Positions 48,156 through 59,277 of a stretch of DNA of 64,000 nt are shown here, in pieces (position 1 is the first letter of the stretch; every line of letters begins with the position of its first letter). The DNA comes from Purshia tridentata. Its lineage: Eukaryota > Streptophyta > Magnoliopsida > Rosales > Rosaceae. Under the pieces are notes generated by a model. It saw only the letters and a program-made list of their open reading frames with translations, was not told the origin of the DNA and ran no database searches. The position numbers and the translations under genes are program-made. The stretch is taken from positions 30,907-94,906 of the forward strand of contig QANT01008891.1 in the NCBI GenBank assembly GCA_003254885.1. The letters run 5' to 3'.

Positions 48156-49986
48156 CATGTTAGGATTACACTAAAGGCAGTGATTTGGCTTGTAAAATGT
48201 AGATTTAATTAACATTCAAACAAGGTAATTATAATACCAATGAAACTTTGATGCAATTAAATGTATGGTTGCTAAAAATTTAGCTTACAGTTCCATAAAC
48301 GGGTATGATTGGCACTATTTGGATGATTGCACTAATAATTTGTCTACTTCTCTGAATGCTGAAGAATTTATAAAACACAAAGCCTTTTTTGAAAGAAAAA
48401 GGAGCCTTTTTTTTATTGCTTAAAATGCAATTGGGTTATACATTCTTCTTCTTTTTTCTGTTTTAAGACTAATAATTGGACTCCCATACCCAAAAAAGAA
48501 AAGAAAAGAAAAAGGCTGATAATTACACATGATATAACTCAGTGCATCACACTCTAGTCTCAAATATGTCACAATTTAGCACATGCATTCTAATTGTTCA
48601 TGTGGTTACAAATTGTTTCATAGGGTGCATTTCCACATATGTTATACCTTTTAATATTGAGGGTTCCACTTCTATTTCCACCAATGCCAAAATTTAGTAA
48701 GGCCATATAATATTTGGCATAGTTTTTGGTATTGCCAAAAATTGAGCACCATAATTTAGGACACAGGCAAAACTGATGAATGTACCATGCCAGCTTGTAC
48801 CTAGACGAAAATCTCTAGATTACCACATTACTTTGCAGGCATGGTTGTAGAAGCATAATTGTTTCAGGTCTTTAATGGTTTGTGGTTGTAGGAACTTTAA
48901 ATGTTGCTCAACCAAATTTATTACACACTCACTTAGCTAGGCTGATATGATATATTTATCTAAATTTACACAAATATTTTAAACCTAAACAGGAGGGAAA
49001 TGAACTCATACCTTCTCCATACATCTCGAATACATGTAATCAACCATGCACTAGAAAATGGAAATAGAACCCGAAATTGAGGAAGAAAATTCTTATAATA
49101 AAATGAAAATAAAAATGGCAGCATATTTTGGTAGAGTAGCCTCCTACTGGTCTTGTGCATATACGCGTAGAACTTTGCCAGGACAAAGGAACCTCAAGTT
49201 GTAACTTGAACCTTGAAGACCCAGTGTTCCTCCTATGGTCAAGAAGAAAATAATTCATGTTCTGAACTTATTATAAAGTATCAAAATAAAGCACAAAATT
49301 AAAACCACCTATCTGCCTTGAAAATCAAGTCATTAAATATGCAAAAGTATCTCATGAGTTATTTACGGTAGAATGTTAGGTAATCTACAGGCTTGAGGAT
49401 TTGAAAGCTATGAAAAGTTAATTGTTATGCATCCAAATAAATGAGATGTTAGGTAAGGTAGCTATGCATTACAATAAGTTAAAGAATTAATTTTATATCC
49501 ACTAGGACGCACTTCTTAACTCAAAGATATCATATTTTAGTCCTTTCAAGCGTGCATTGGACCACAATTTAGTCAAAGCCAAATGATATCAAAATGCGAC
49601 AATGTTTCATTTGCTCAAATTTAAACCCATGCGAACCTCATTTACTTGTAACATCAGATATGACACTACATTAGAATTTACCATAATACCATTCTTAAAA
49701 TAATAGTGAGGGGCAAGGCAAGCACACAAACCCCATGATGATTGATGAATGTCCTTAAAAAGTTGAAAATCATCCTCCAATAATGAATGAAGCACTAGTT
49801 TTAGATTATGCGTATAAAAGCTTTAAAGCTCTCCCACTAATTATAACTCATTAGCAAAGAGCCCAAAAGAGAATAAGAGAAAAAAGCAATCAATCCAACA
49901 CACAAGATTTATGCTATGTACCTTTTCATATGATGGGTGATCATGATGAATTGATGGTCTAATCACAAACTAATCTACGAGGCCGG
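48156..49986. other. Convergent spacer
   Basis: 3' flanks of the Lys/Arg-rich protein gene and of the first GT34 gene. AT-rich, with no gene recognised. Confidence 0.45.
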
Positions 49987-51297
49987 CTAATCAAACGGCA
50001 CAGGAGAGACGGAGGAATCCAGTAGGTGAGGGTGCACGAAACCATATTTACGAAGCACCTGATTGTCAGCAAAACGCAGCGCTTTTTGCATGCCATCCCA
50101 ACACGACTCTCCCTTATACATCTGATTGTGTTTCCCACTGCAGGGCTGGCATCCAGTGAAGTGCGTCACAAACGGTCTCCTCCAGCTCCCTAATCCGTAC
50201 CCGGCCTCCTTCAAATGCTCCTCTCGAAACGCACCGTACTGCTCACTCACTTTCTCCGCGTGCCTCCTCCTCAAAACGCCGTCGTTCCGCTCCATCTCTG
50301 CGTACCTTTCGGTGATGTTATCGAGCGTCCCCACGATCTCAGCCCAGTATCCCTCGAAGTAAAACTCGCTCTCCAAATAAATCTTGTCCGCCCACGTGTC
50401 CTTCTCTTTGTAGATTAAATAAGCCAGGCCTGTCTGATCATCCGACTCCGGATATGCCTTGTCCGGGAACGCTGACCGGAGGGTCTGACCCCACTTCTCG
50501 TAATCCGGGGTCTGTGGCCCCATTTGGGCCCACACCTCCATGAAGTCCATGGCCCACTGGCAGTTTCTGATCAGAAACACCCCGGCGTTGAGGCCCGTCC
50601 AGCTGTGCTCGTCCAAAATCAAGTGCGCCCAGCCGTGGACGACGAGGTTGTGGTTCTTGTACCGCTCCAGAGGGAGCTTGAACTCCATGTCGGTGAACAA
50701 CGCGTCCGAGTCGACCCACCAGATCCACTCGGCCTCTGGGTGCGCCAGCATGGCTGCCCGGACCACCGGAAGCTTGGCCCAGTAGCTCCTCATCTTCGGT
50801 TGCAGGAACGCGTCGTTGTAGAAGATATCGTAGCCATGAATTCTGCAGTAATCAACTTTATTCTTGAAAAAACGAAGAAGGAGATGATCGCCGATAGGAT
50901 TCTTACACGGGGACGGTTGAGATCCAGTCAGCATTAGAACCCTATCCCCTGCTCCGGCGGCGTATGAAGGGTGGTGCAGGAGCCACTGGCGCCGCTTCTC
51001 GTCCCAGTTCTCGACCGGGTCCCCGATGGAGTAGCTGAGCTCAGGGTCATCGTAGAAGGTTCGTTCGGGCGGGTCGCGGTGACCCGTTTCGGTGGTGGGT
51101 GGGGTTCCGGCGGACGTACGGCCGAAATTGGGAGTGGTGGGAGAGGAAGCGGGGGAAATGAAAGACCGGAGAGAGAGAAGGAGGAGAAGAGCGATAAATG
51201 CTCCGCCGAGAAAGAGGAAACCGTCGGTGGCCCAAGAAGAGGGTTTGTTTCGGAAAGCGGGTTTGGACATTGTAGGGGAGGGCTCAGGCGAGACCAT
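49987..51297 (-). CDS. MUCI10: GT34 glycosyltransferase (MUCI10/GTL6-like), copy 1
   Basis: An intronless frame of 436 residues. It starts at MVSPEPSPTMSKPAF; a second Met nine residues in gives an N-terminus closer to relatives. A single membrane anchor lies at about 26-44, so this is a type II Golgi protein. The GT34 signature is present: FYDDPELSYSI, SQPSPCKNPIGDHLLLRFFK, a DSD metal-binding motif in WIWWVDSDALFTDMEF, SWTGLNAGVFLIRNCQW, and THFTGCQPCSG near the C-terminus. GT34 includes galactomannan galactosyltransferases and xyloglucan xylosyltransferases. The short stem and end FADNQVLR...PVPFD fit the GTL6/GTL7 branch; MUCI10 adds galactose to mannan. It ends a few residues earlier than its neighbour, which has PFDYPASQM. 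Confidence 0.88.
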   Translation of the reverse strand: MVSPEPSPTMSKPAFRNKPSSWATDGFLFLGGAFIALLLLLSLRSFISPASSPTTPNFGRTSAGTPPTTETGHRDPPERTFYDDPELSYSIGDPVENWDEKRRQWLLHHPSYAAGAGDRVLMLTGSQPSPCKNPIGDHLLLRFFKNKVDYCRIHGYDIFYNDAFLQPKMRSYWAKLPVVRAAMLAHPEAEWIWWVDSDALFTDMEFKLPLERYKNHNLVVHGWAHLILDEHSWTGLNAGVFLIRNCQWAMDFMEVWAQMGPQTPDYEKWGQTLRSAFPDKAYPESDDQTGLAYLIYKEKDTWADKIYLESEFYFEGYWAEIVGTLDNITERYAEMERNDGVLRRRHAEKVSEQYGAFREEHLKEAGYGLGSWRRPFVTHFTGCQPCSGKHNQMYKGESCWDGMQKALRFADNQVLRKYGFVHPHLLDSSVSPVPFD

Positions 51298-53121
51298 GAT
51301 AACGGTGTCGTTTGGGCGGCTATGGATGAAGTTCGTACGCTTCTATTCTATCTGAGCGTTTAAGTTTTGAAGTGAGATTTTATATAAGGAAAGGCAGTGA
51401 GGCAGTGAGGCAGTGAGAGTATATCTACATTTAAGCGCATTTGGATTTTGTTTTGGGTTTGTGGGGAAAGCAATGCAATAACAGTAACAGTAACAGGTGA
51501 GTGAGTTAAGGAGGGCACTGAAGAGTCGGTTTTGGAGCGGTGGAAAATGCTAAAGTACGCCATAATGCGAAGGGTGTGACCTATGGCAGTAAGGGTCCCC
51601 CTTTGTCTCCCTTACACTATCAAGGTCGTGACACCTGGATAATATGTAATTTATGTACCGACACTTTTGGGTTAAATTCCCTTCTTCCTTTTATACGACT
51701 TTTGAGTTAATTTTTTCCCTGTTTTTCTCATTGTCTCCGAAACTCATTTACATTATTTTGGATTCAAATACGATCATATTTTATAGCAAAAATATATATT
51801 CTAGAATTAAAATGTATATTTCTAAAACATCCAAGTACAACTAGGGAATAGAAACGGTATGCAGAAAATGCATATATTTCTTTAAAATACAAATAATGTG
51901 ACTTATGACTTTATGAGCCACATTATTACAAATTAATTAGGATTGGTAATAACGTGGCTCGTAAATTAGGCCAATACGGTTTGAGAAAAGTCCATTAAAG
52001 TGATTACGGGGCAGCTTAGTAGAGACAGTGAGTGAGAGAGTCATCGTGTTGTTCACTTGGGTCATGACGTCGCTCTAAGCAAGTTCTTAAATCTTTGGGT
52101 CAATAAGACCTCATCCTGTCATCCATATGGGTAGGTATATGGAACAGATAAAGACAACAGAAAACAAATAAACCAATCAGAAGATTAAGAATATTACTGA
52201 CATGTATAGTTTTGTTAAACCGTCAGGGGTACACAATAATTTAAATGCTAATTATATAGTTTTAATTAGGAAAGTGGACCCCCACTTTCCTTTGTAATCC
52301 CATATATTAATTAATTTAACGAAGATACACTACTACGTACTTCATCACCAGGCCATAATGCCATGTGCTTTTCAACCATGACGTATGATTTCCAAATGGT
52401 TGCCAAGAGCAAACAATATGTTTATGTGGTTTTTAACTTTCTCTGTTGTGCAGAGTTTTCTAATTTGGCAGCATTTCTAATTTCATATTATAATTCCAGG
52501 CTTCACTGGTCCTCCACTTCATGGAATCTGAGGATCGTAAATTAAAATCACATACATTTTCTGGCTTTTAAACTATATAATATCATTTGGTCAAAAAAAA
52601 AAAACTATATAATATCTAGCTGCCTACAAGTACCATTTGGCCCTCTTCTCTCTATTACCATTTGGAAATAAAACCAACTTTGTCACTCCTTTTACTAATC
52701 GCAAAATAGTAGTTCTTTTGTCCAACACCACACTTATGTGATAAAATTTGTTCAACAATTTGTCCAACTACAAATAATAATTTTGTAATTTGATGCATGG
52801 TTCCCTTTAAAGAAGGGCAAAAGACATGTAGTTAAAATACGTAAAATGCCCACGCAATTCTTTCACTTCATATGAAAATAAAAATAGCATTATTTATATC
52901 ACCTCAATTAATTATATCTTCTATCTTATATCATATTTCTAATAGAACTTTATGATCTCACATATATCTATTAAAGAGATTGTACGACATATAATTAGTT
53001 AAGATGGTATAAATAACAAAACTTTGATTAAACACATAGAATAGGCAAAAACTAGCATGCAACATGTACAAGCAACAAAATTAGGCTGAATAATATCTAA
53101 AAACATACACCAAATGAAGCC
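51298..53121. other. Spacer between the two GT34 genes
   Basis: The left 250 bp is promoter sequence for copy 1, including a TATA box and a 9-bp triple repeat GGCAGTGAG at 51393-51417. The remainder is AT-rich. The right end is the 3' flank of copy 2. Confidence 0.45.
51378..51385 (-). promoter_or_regulatory. TATA box of GT34 copy 1
   Basis: On the minus strand the bases read TATATAAA about 80 bp upstream of the ATG at 51297, which leaves a short leader of about 50 nt. Confidence 0.5.
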
Positions 53122-54417
53122 TCACATCTGTGAGGCAGGATAATCAAATGGTAGAACAGACATTTCTGAGGAACTCAAATTGTTGTGCACAAAACCATAG
53201 TTACGAAGCACTTGATTATCAGCAAAATTCAAAGCCCTCTGCATCTGATTCCAACAAGCATCCCCAGAATATTGTGGATTATGCTCTCCATTACAAGGCT
53301 GACACCCCGTAAAATGCGTTACAAATGGTCTCCTCTCACGCTCTTTCAGATGCTTCTCTCTTGCAGCATCATACCACTCGCTCACTTTCTCTGCATGTCT
53401 CCTCCTCAAAACCACGTCGTTTTGCTCCATCTGCATGTAACTCTCGGTGAAGTTATCGTACGTCTTCACTATGCTTTGCCAATAAGATTCCAAGTAATAC
53501 TTCCACTCTAAATAAGTCTTGTCACCCCATCTCTTTCTATTCGTGAAAAGTAAATAAATCACAGCCGACTGATCATCTGGAAGTGGGAACGGCTTGTCTT
53601 TGAAGACTGATCTTAGGATTCGGCCCCACCTCTTGTAATTCGGAGTCTGGGGGCCCATTGAAGCCCATTTATCCATCAAATCCATGGACCACTGACAGTT
53701 CCGGATTAAAAACGACCCGGCGTTTAAGCCCGTCCAACTTTTGTTATCTCTGTCTCCATAAACCATACTGGGCCAACCATGGATTACAAGGTTATGGGCC
53801 CTGTACCGATCCAAAGGAATCTTAAACTCCATGTCGGTGAAAACGGCATCCGAGTCCATCCACCAGATCCATTCAGCCTCCGGGTGGGCCAGCATTGCGG
53901 CCCGGACCATCGGGAGCTTGGCCCAATACGAGTCCATCTTGGGATGCAAGAAAGCATTGTTGTAGAAAACGTCGTAGCCATGGAGTCGGCAGTAATCGAC
54001 CTTGTTCTTGAAGAGCCTGAGAAGAAGATGGTCGCCAATTGGGTTCTTACAAACGGACGGCTGAGATCCGGTGACGAGGAGGATCCGATTGGGTGCTCCG
54101 GCGGCGAATGACGGGTGAAGGTCCAGCCAAATGCGTCGTTTCAGGTCCCAGTCCTTGACTGGCGGCTTCACGATGGAATAGCTGAGATCAGGGTCGTCGT
54201 AGAAGGTTTTGTGGGGCGGGTCGTAGCGGAGGTCCGGCGGGGCCTGAAAGGATGAACCTGACCCGCCTAGAGGAATAGGGATGAACCCGAAATAGGGATT
54301 GTGGTGGTTAAGGGTTACGAAGCACCAGAAGGCCCAGCCGAAGAAAAGCCCGGCGAGAAAAGAAAAGCCACCGGCGAGGAAGGAACAGGGTTTGGTTTGG
54401 TGGGTGGGTTTCGCCAT
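53122..54417 (-). CDS. GT34 glycosyltransferase (MUCI10/GTL7-like), copy 2
   Basis: An intronless frame of 431 residues starting MAKPTHQTKPCSFLAGGFSF. The membrane anchor at about 12-34 follows a short cytosolic tail. The same motifs as in copy 1 appear in order: FYDDPDLSYSI, SQPSVCKNPIGDHLLLRLFK, the DSD in WIWWMDSDAVFTDMEF, SWTGLNAGSFLIRNCQW, LRRRHAEKVSEWYDAAREKHL and THFTGCQPCNGEHN, ending VLPFDYPASQM. The two copies share orientation, intronless structure and long identical blocks, so they arose by tandem duplication. Stem and tail differ most. Function as a mannan galactosyltransferase is inferred from the branch; xyloglucan xylosyltransferase is the main alternative. Confidence 0.88.
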   Translation of the reverse strand: MAKPTHQTKPCSFLAGGFSFLAGLFFGWAFWCFVTLNHHNPYFGFIPIPLGGSGSSFQAPPDLRYDPPHKTFYDDPDLSYSIVKPPVKDWDLKRRIWLDLHPSFAAGAPNRILLVTGSQPSVCKNPIGDHLLLRLFKNKVDYCRLHGYDVFYNNAFLHPKMDSYWAKLPMVRAAMLAHPEAEWIWWMDSDAVFTDMEFKIPLDRYRAHNLVIHGWPSMVYGDRDNKSWTGLNAGSFLIRNCQWSMDLMDKWASMGPQTPNYKRWGRILRSVFKDKPFPLPDDQSAVIYLLFTNRKRWGDKTYLEWKYYLESYWQSIVKTYDNFTESYMQMEQNDVVLRRRHAEKVSEWYDAAREKHLKERERRPFVTHFTGCQPCNGEHNPQYSGDACWNQMQRALNFADNQVLRNYGFVHNNLSSSEMSVLPFDYPASQM

Positions 54418-55522
54418 GGCAGTTGTTTGGTGGTGAGAAAAGTGGTGTGAGGGGAAGAGACCCCATTTTAAGATAGATTGGGGTCTGGGGTTGGCTGTGA
54501 GGCTGTGACACTTGCCTAAAATTGGCTGTGGAATTTACTTTGTGGAAGCAAATTTGGAAGACGTTAATGGCGGGCAGATTTTGTTTCCAAAAGTTATGAA
54601 GCTAAAAATGGTGGGTAATTAATTAATCATATTGATTGCAGTGTTTTTCGTTTGGTCTGATTGGGGTTGGTGTGCTACAATCTGATATCCATTATTGGAA
54701 TTACAAGAATAACACAGGCTAGGAAAAAAAGAGAGGAAGAAAGATGATATTGCTTCACTTTTTGACCGTCTTATGATCAAATCGTAGAAGGTGTTCTAGT
54801 TGGGTTGGTGGCGGGAAATTAACTTTTCTTTACAATATTGTCTGCTTTTTACATTTTCTTTTATCTACTTCGTTGGATGTGGTTTGGGTCATTTGTGTTG
54901 GGCGCCCACATCGTTTTGTTTTTGGTTCTCCAGGTTGAACCAATATTTTATCCAATATGAATGAACCATCCAAATTTAGAATTTATTTCAAAATGCAATG
55001 CAATTTAGGATATATCTAAATTTAAAAGTTTACTCAAATTTACCATTAAATTTGAAGAATATATAAAAAATGATTGACGATGCTCTAATAAATTAATGAG
55101 ATACACACATATTATCATTAGTAGTGTGATATGTATCATTTATTAATAGAATCTATATCATTTATGTCATGTAAATCTCAAAAAATTTTGAATTTAAGTG
55201 ATGATCCCATTGGTCCATTACTTTTTTTCTTTTTTTATACAAGTTATGACACAACTCATAACTTAGCCTATGGGAAGCCAAATGGTGTCATAAATTATCC
55301 CTTCTTTGTCAGCATTATACAATACACGATAGATATTTATAGTGCTTTTGGAATTTTTTCCTTTTTTTTTTTTGAAATAGCAATTCTTGACTTATTTTGG
55401 TTTTAAAAATAAAAATTATTAACGGTGGATGAATGAGTTAAATTACGCGCTACTAGGAATAATGTTGGCCCACAGATCTGAGTATCCAATATCAACCTTT
55501 TTCATCACTCTAACAGCATCAA
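54418..55522. other. Spacer upstream of GT34 copy 2
   Basis: Promoter of GT34 copy 2 at the left, then AT-rich sequence up to the tRNA gene. Nothing else is recognised. Confidence 0.45.
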
Positions 55523-55596
55523 GCTTTCATAGCTCAGTTGGTTAGAGCACCCGTTTAGTAAGCGGGAGGTCTTGAGTTCAACTCTCAATGAAAGCA
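55523..55596 (+). tRNA. tRNA-Thr(AGT)
   Basis: The cloverleaf folds fully. The acceptor arm pairs GCTTTCA with TGAAAGC, and A is the discriminator. The D arm is GCTC...GAGC. The anticodon arm pairs CCCGT with GCGGG around TTAGTAA, so the anticodon is AGT (read as inosine-GU after editing), decoding threonine ACU, ACC and ACA. The T arm pairs TTGAG with CTCAA around TTCAACT. No intron and no encoded CCA, as expected for a nuclear gene. The internal A box (TAGCTCAGTTGG) and B box (AGTTCAACTCT) match Pol III promoter consensus. Confidence 0.96.
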
Positions 55597-55608
55597 AAAC
55601 TCAACATA

Positions 55609-55614
55609 TTTTTT
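55609..55614 (+). terminator. Pol III terminator of tRNA-Thr
   Basis: Six T residues start 13 bases after the 3' end of the tRNA. A run of four or more T is the usual RNA polymerase III stop signal. Confidence 0.8.
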
Positions 55615-56046
55615 AGCTCCTCACAGTCTGACACCACTCTTTCATGGCATTGTTCTTAATTGAGATAACAGATTAACAGTTCACTTATTTTGAGAGCTAG
55701 CAAACCACTGCACTTTGTTCAGAGAAATTAGAAAAACATATGCATAAAATAAAAATTTGCGAAAATATATTCTTGTTGGATTTTGGAAACAACACAAAAT
55801 CCTTATTTTCAAAAGGATTAAGACAAGTTTATAGACCAGAAAGTCCTACAATAATTTTTGTTTTCATTCTTTTTCTTTTTTAAATTTGTTTTTCCTGAAC
55901 CAAACACTATTGTGTGCTTGATTTCACAAAGTGATAATGAGGAAATTACATACATCTACAATACATCTACTTCAGTCTTCACCCATCCATACAATGACAA
56001 TAGATAAACAAATATGCACTGGAGGCAATCTTCCTAATTGACTAAT
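55615..56046. other. 3' flank of the HHP4-like gene
   Basis: AT-rich; probably includes the 3' untranslated region of the minus-strand HHP4-like gene. No gene is seen. Confidence 0.45.
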
Positions 56047-58872
56047 TCAGCAACCTTCCAAGTCACGCCACTTGAGGTAAACAAGCCCGGCATGGTAATG
56101 AGTGTATGCGCCTGCCACTACTAATATGTGAAATAGTTGGTGGCTGTGCCCTGCAATGTCGAATTTCCCAGGCATCCAGCGTTCTGGAATCCTTGTGGCA
56201 TAAACCAGTGCTCCAGCTCCATAGAGAACCCCCATCAGAATCTCATACCAAGTTGTGTAGTGTGCCTCAGGTTGATCCCAAAACACGATAAGCTTGTGAA
56301 AAATAGGTAAGACCCCAGACAAGCCCATGCCAAAGAAAAGAGATGCACGAACACTACGGTATTCAGGATTTTGAAAGACTGGTAAGAGAGAAACTAAGAT
56401 TGTGGCAATTCCCAACAGGGTTATGAATCCCATGTAAAGGTTGCAGAAGAATGGGTTGCACATGAAGGAGTAGTAGACAGGAGGGTAGAATGATGTAGAT
56501 ATAAGGGCTGCAATTCCAGCATAGTCCAGTCTGAGCATGATGTATGATAGGCGCTCAGAGTGGCAAGAGAGAAGATGGCATGTGCTACTGGCTAGCAAGC
56601 AAAACATAGCTCCCCCCATGAAAGCAAAAAATGGCCATCGTGTGATAGGTCTAATCGCCAATGGTGCTATTATGTTTGCCAAATCCTCCTTCATGCTACG
56701 CTGCATTCATCAAAACAAAATAAAAAGAAAGTTATTAGCTGGATACAGCTCCCAATAAACATCAACATTGAAAATGGAAAGTGTATTTATATGAAATGGG
56801 GATTTTAATTGCTCATCTTTCATACAATTTAAATTGTGAGTGTGCATGTGTGTGTGTGTGTGTGTTTAATTCAATACATTTCAGAAAGGGGATATTAATG
56901 CATTGCTACTAGTACCTTTGGAAACATAAGAAAGCAATAGACAATTTTTCAACATTAAGAACACATCCAGCTCTAGAAATAAACCATTTAGGAAAGAGGA
57001 CGCAACTATCAATGTGGGGTATTCTTTTTTTTCCAGCATATCACATGGACAAGTATACAATATGAAAAATCACATTGCAAAACTGGGTTTGTACTAAAAT
57101 GGAATTCCACGTAAATGCTACAACTGTAAGCACACTATGCCCTTTCTAGGGCATAAAAGCTTTCATCAATGCCACACTAGGCTGAGTGTCCAGAATTTTA
57201 ATTTCTATATACATGAAGAATTAAATATATAGATGTCAAAATAATTCATCTATACACAAACAACTTTTTGTTGATATTGAAATGGAGGAGAAAATCTAGT
57301 AGTAAAATGTTCATGAAGGATTGAAGACCCTATTTAAAATAAGCTACTTAACACAAAGTCGTCCCACTTTTTAAAAAAGGATAATGGTTCCAACTCTTTT
57401 TCTCCTGAAAAAGACCTTCACCTTCAAAATTAAATCCAGGCACACTGCCATACCACATGGGTAGTATGCATGTACAACAACTATAGCAAAGATAGATCCA
57501 CTGTTTGCAAGAACCAAAAAATAAAGGATAACCCTGTTGTTAATTAAAGCAATCAGGAGAAAAAAGTCTCATTTCATCAGGGAATGACATTAGAGACCAC
57601 TAAATGCAAGAATTTACCATAAAACAGCTTATGCTTAAGACACATGATGTAACCCTATAAAAACCTAAAATATAAATTTTTTTTAAATCATGCATTTCTA
57701 TAGTAAGCTAACAAAATTGTCATTGCCTATAGGGCTTTAGAGGTAGAGCGTTACAAGAACACAAACATCAGTGTAGTTTCCATGGGAGAATCGCTGAGGC
57801 AAACAATTATTCAGAAGTTCCATGACATGCCAACCAGAGAGTGACGGAAGCAGATCCATTGAAGTCAATGAAGTCTTTAACTCCTCTCTAAGTCTCTGCA
57901 GATTAGGCATGTTGGGCAAGGAAGGGACGCATGTTGCGAGTTCTTCACGCAATTTGTGCAGATCAGCATTTTTCAGGACATCCGGAAAACGATGTAGAGA
58001 ATTAAGATCAACGACCACTGGAACCTTCATTGCAGTGTATATGGTCAGGGAAAGAAAAAGGAAGAACCCGATCAAATGCCTGCAAAACAAAAATAATAAT
58101 AATAATTTGTTAGAATGATAAGCTTCTCCAAAATTGAAGTGTATGTCCTTTGGGTTCTTAGAATTCATACAATAGCAACAAATTTATATGCAAGCAAGTT
58201 AAAGAAAACTACTGCAAACTCTGGAAAAATAAAAAGAGAAAACCTTCCAGCTAATCTATATTTGAACTAAAATGCCATAATTCACAGTTAATCTTCTTCA
58301 AGAAAGTTCTCGAGAAATAAAATATTGTAAACCGGTTTTACTTGCTCAGTACGATTCTCAAAGGTATCTGTCCCCTTAACAAAACACTGAAAAGAGATTT
58401 TGTCAACTTGAATGGGAAAAGTTATAAAAACTGATTGAAATAAGCACTAAATCACATATTAACCAAATTATACGAACGGAGCAACAGACCTATTAACTAA
58501 ATTATGGGTACACAGTGACAGCAGAGAACCAGATATATTCATATATGTCCAACCAAACATTTCCTGATTATATATTAAAAAAGGGATTCGTATAGAGAAT
58601 AGAGCTTACGTCCAAACATTTAGCGTCTCATTGTGGATGGAAAATATGCTAAGCAAGACCTGCTTCAGTGGCCATTCAGATCGGTAATGGCCCACAACGT
58701 ACTCATTGTCCCTTAAATAGTTGGGCAACGAGTGGTACTCAACCAGCTGATACTTCACCTTCTTCCACAGCCTCTTTCCTTTACCTTCCTGTGATGAAGA
58801 TGCCTTATTGTTCTCCATTGCTTCAGATGACAGCAGCTTTGAATCTTCGAAAATTTCGTTTTCGCTGCCCAT
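56047..58872 (-). CDS. HHP4: Heptahelical PAQR-family protein (HHP4-like), three exons
   Basis: Coding-order exons are 58872-58610, 58079-57755 and 56700-56047, giving 413 residues with GT-AG introns. The cytosolic N-terminus is charged and leads into YLRDNEYVVGHYRSEWPLKQ and SIFSIHNETLNVWTHLIG, the signature of PAQR proteins (adiponectin and progestin receptor family). A loop of about 100 residues (about 107-205) follows the first helix. The metal-site residues are present: Ser235-His238 in SSTCH, Asp255 in LRLDYAG, and His383/His387 in GHSHQLFH. Seven membrane segments are expected. Plant HHP proteins respond to sugar, hormones and osmotic stress, and HHP4 has been linked to cold signalling. 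HHP4 in Arabidopsis (At4g37680) adjoins a GT34 gene (At4g37690), as here. Confidence 0.9.
56846..56865. repeat. (GT)n microsatellite
   Basis: A GT run of 20 bp in the second intron of the HHP4-like gene. Confidence 0.9.
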
Positions 58873-59265
58873 CTTGATCTGTTCAACCCCAATCACACCA
58901 TGTTAAGAAACAATGAACTGGACCCAGATTTAAAGCATTGATTTTTCAATGAATGCAATGTAAAAAGATCCAAACTTGGATCAAATTAGCCCAAACCAAA
59001 CAAATAATTTGCATAGTTTGGAATTAAGCTTTCAAGAATTGCAGAGAAAATGCAAGACCCAACAATGCATTTTCTTGGAGAACAAAGATATGCTACAAAA
59101 AGAATCTAATAACAATAATTTGGTTAATGCTGGGAAACTAGAGCCTAACAAGAAAAACCCAGATGATAAAACGTACCAAAAATCGAAGAACCACCAGCTG
59201 AGAACAAACAGAGCAGCCCCAGAAGGAGATTCTTCTTCAAACTCAGACGTTTAGTTTTCAACTTC

Positions 59266-59277
59266 TTTTATATATAT
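59266..59277 (-). promoter_or_regulatory. Possible TATA box of the HHP4-like gene
   Basis: The minus strand reads TATATATAAAAG, about 395 bp upstream of the ATG at 58872. This would leave a leader of about 360 nt. Confidence 0.4.

Noticed and set aside
50524-50937. 137-residue frame opposite GT34 copy 1
   Set aside because: It is the antisense of a strongly conserved gene with GC-rich third positions; the GT34 frame explains the openness.
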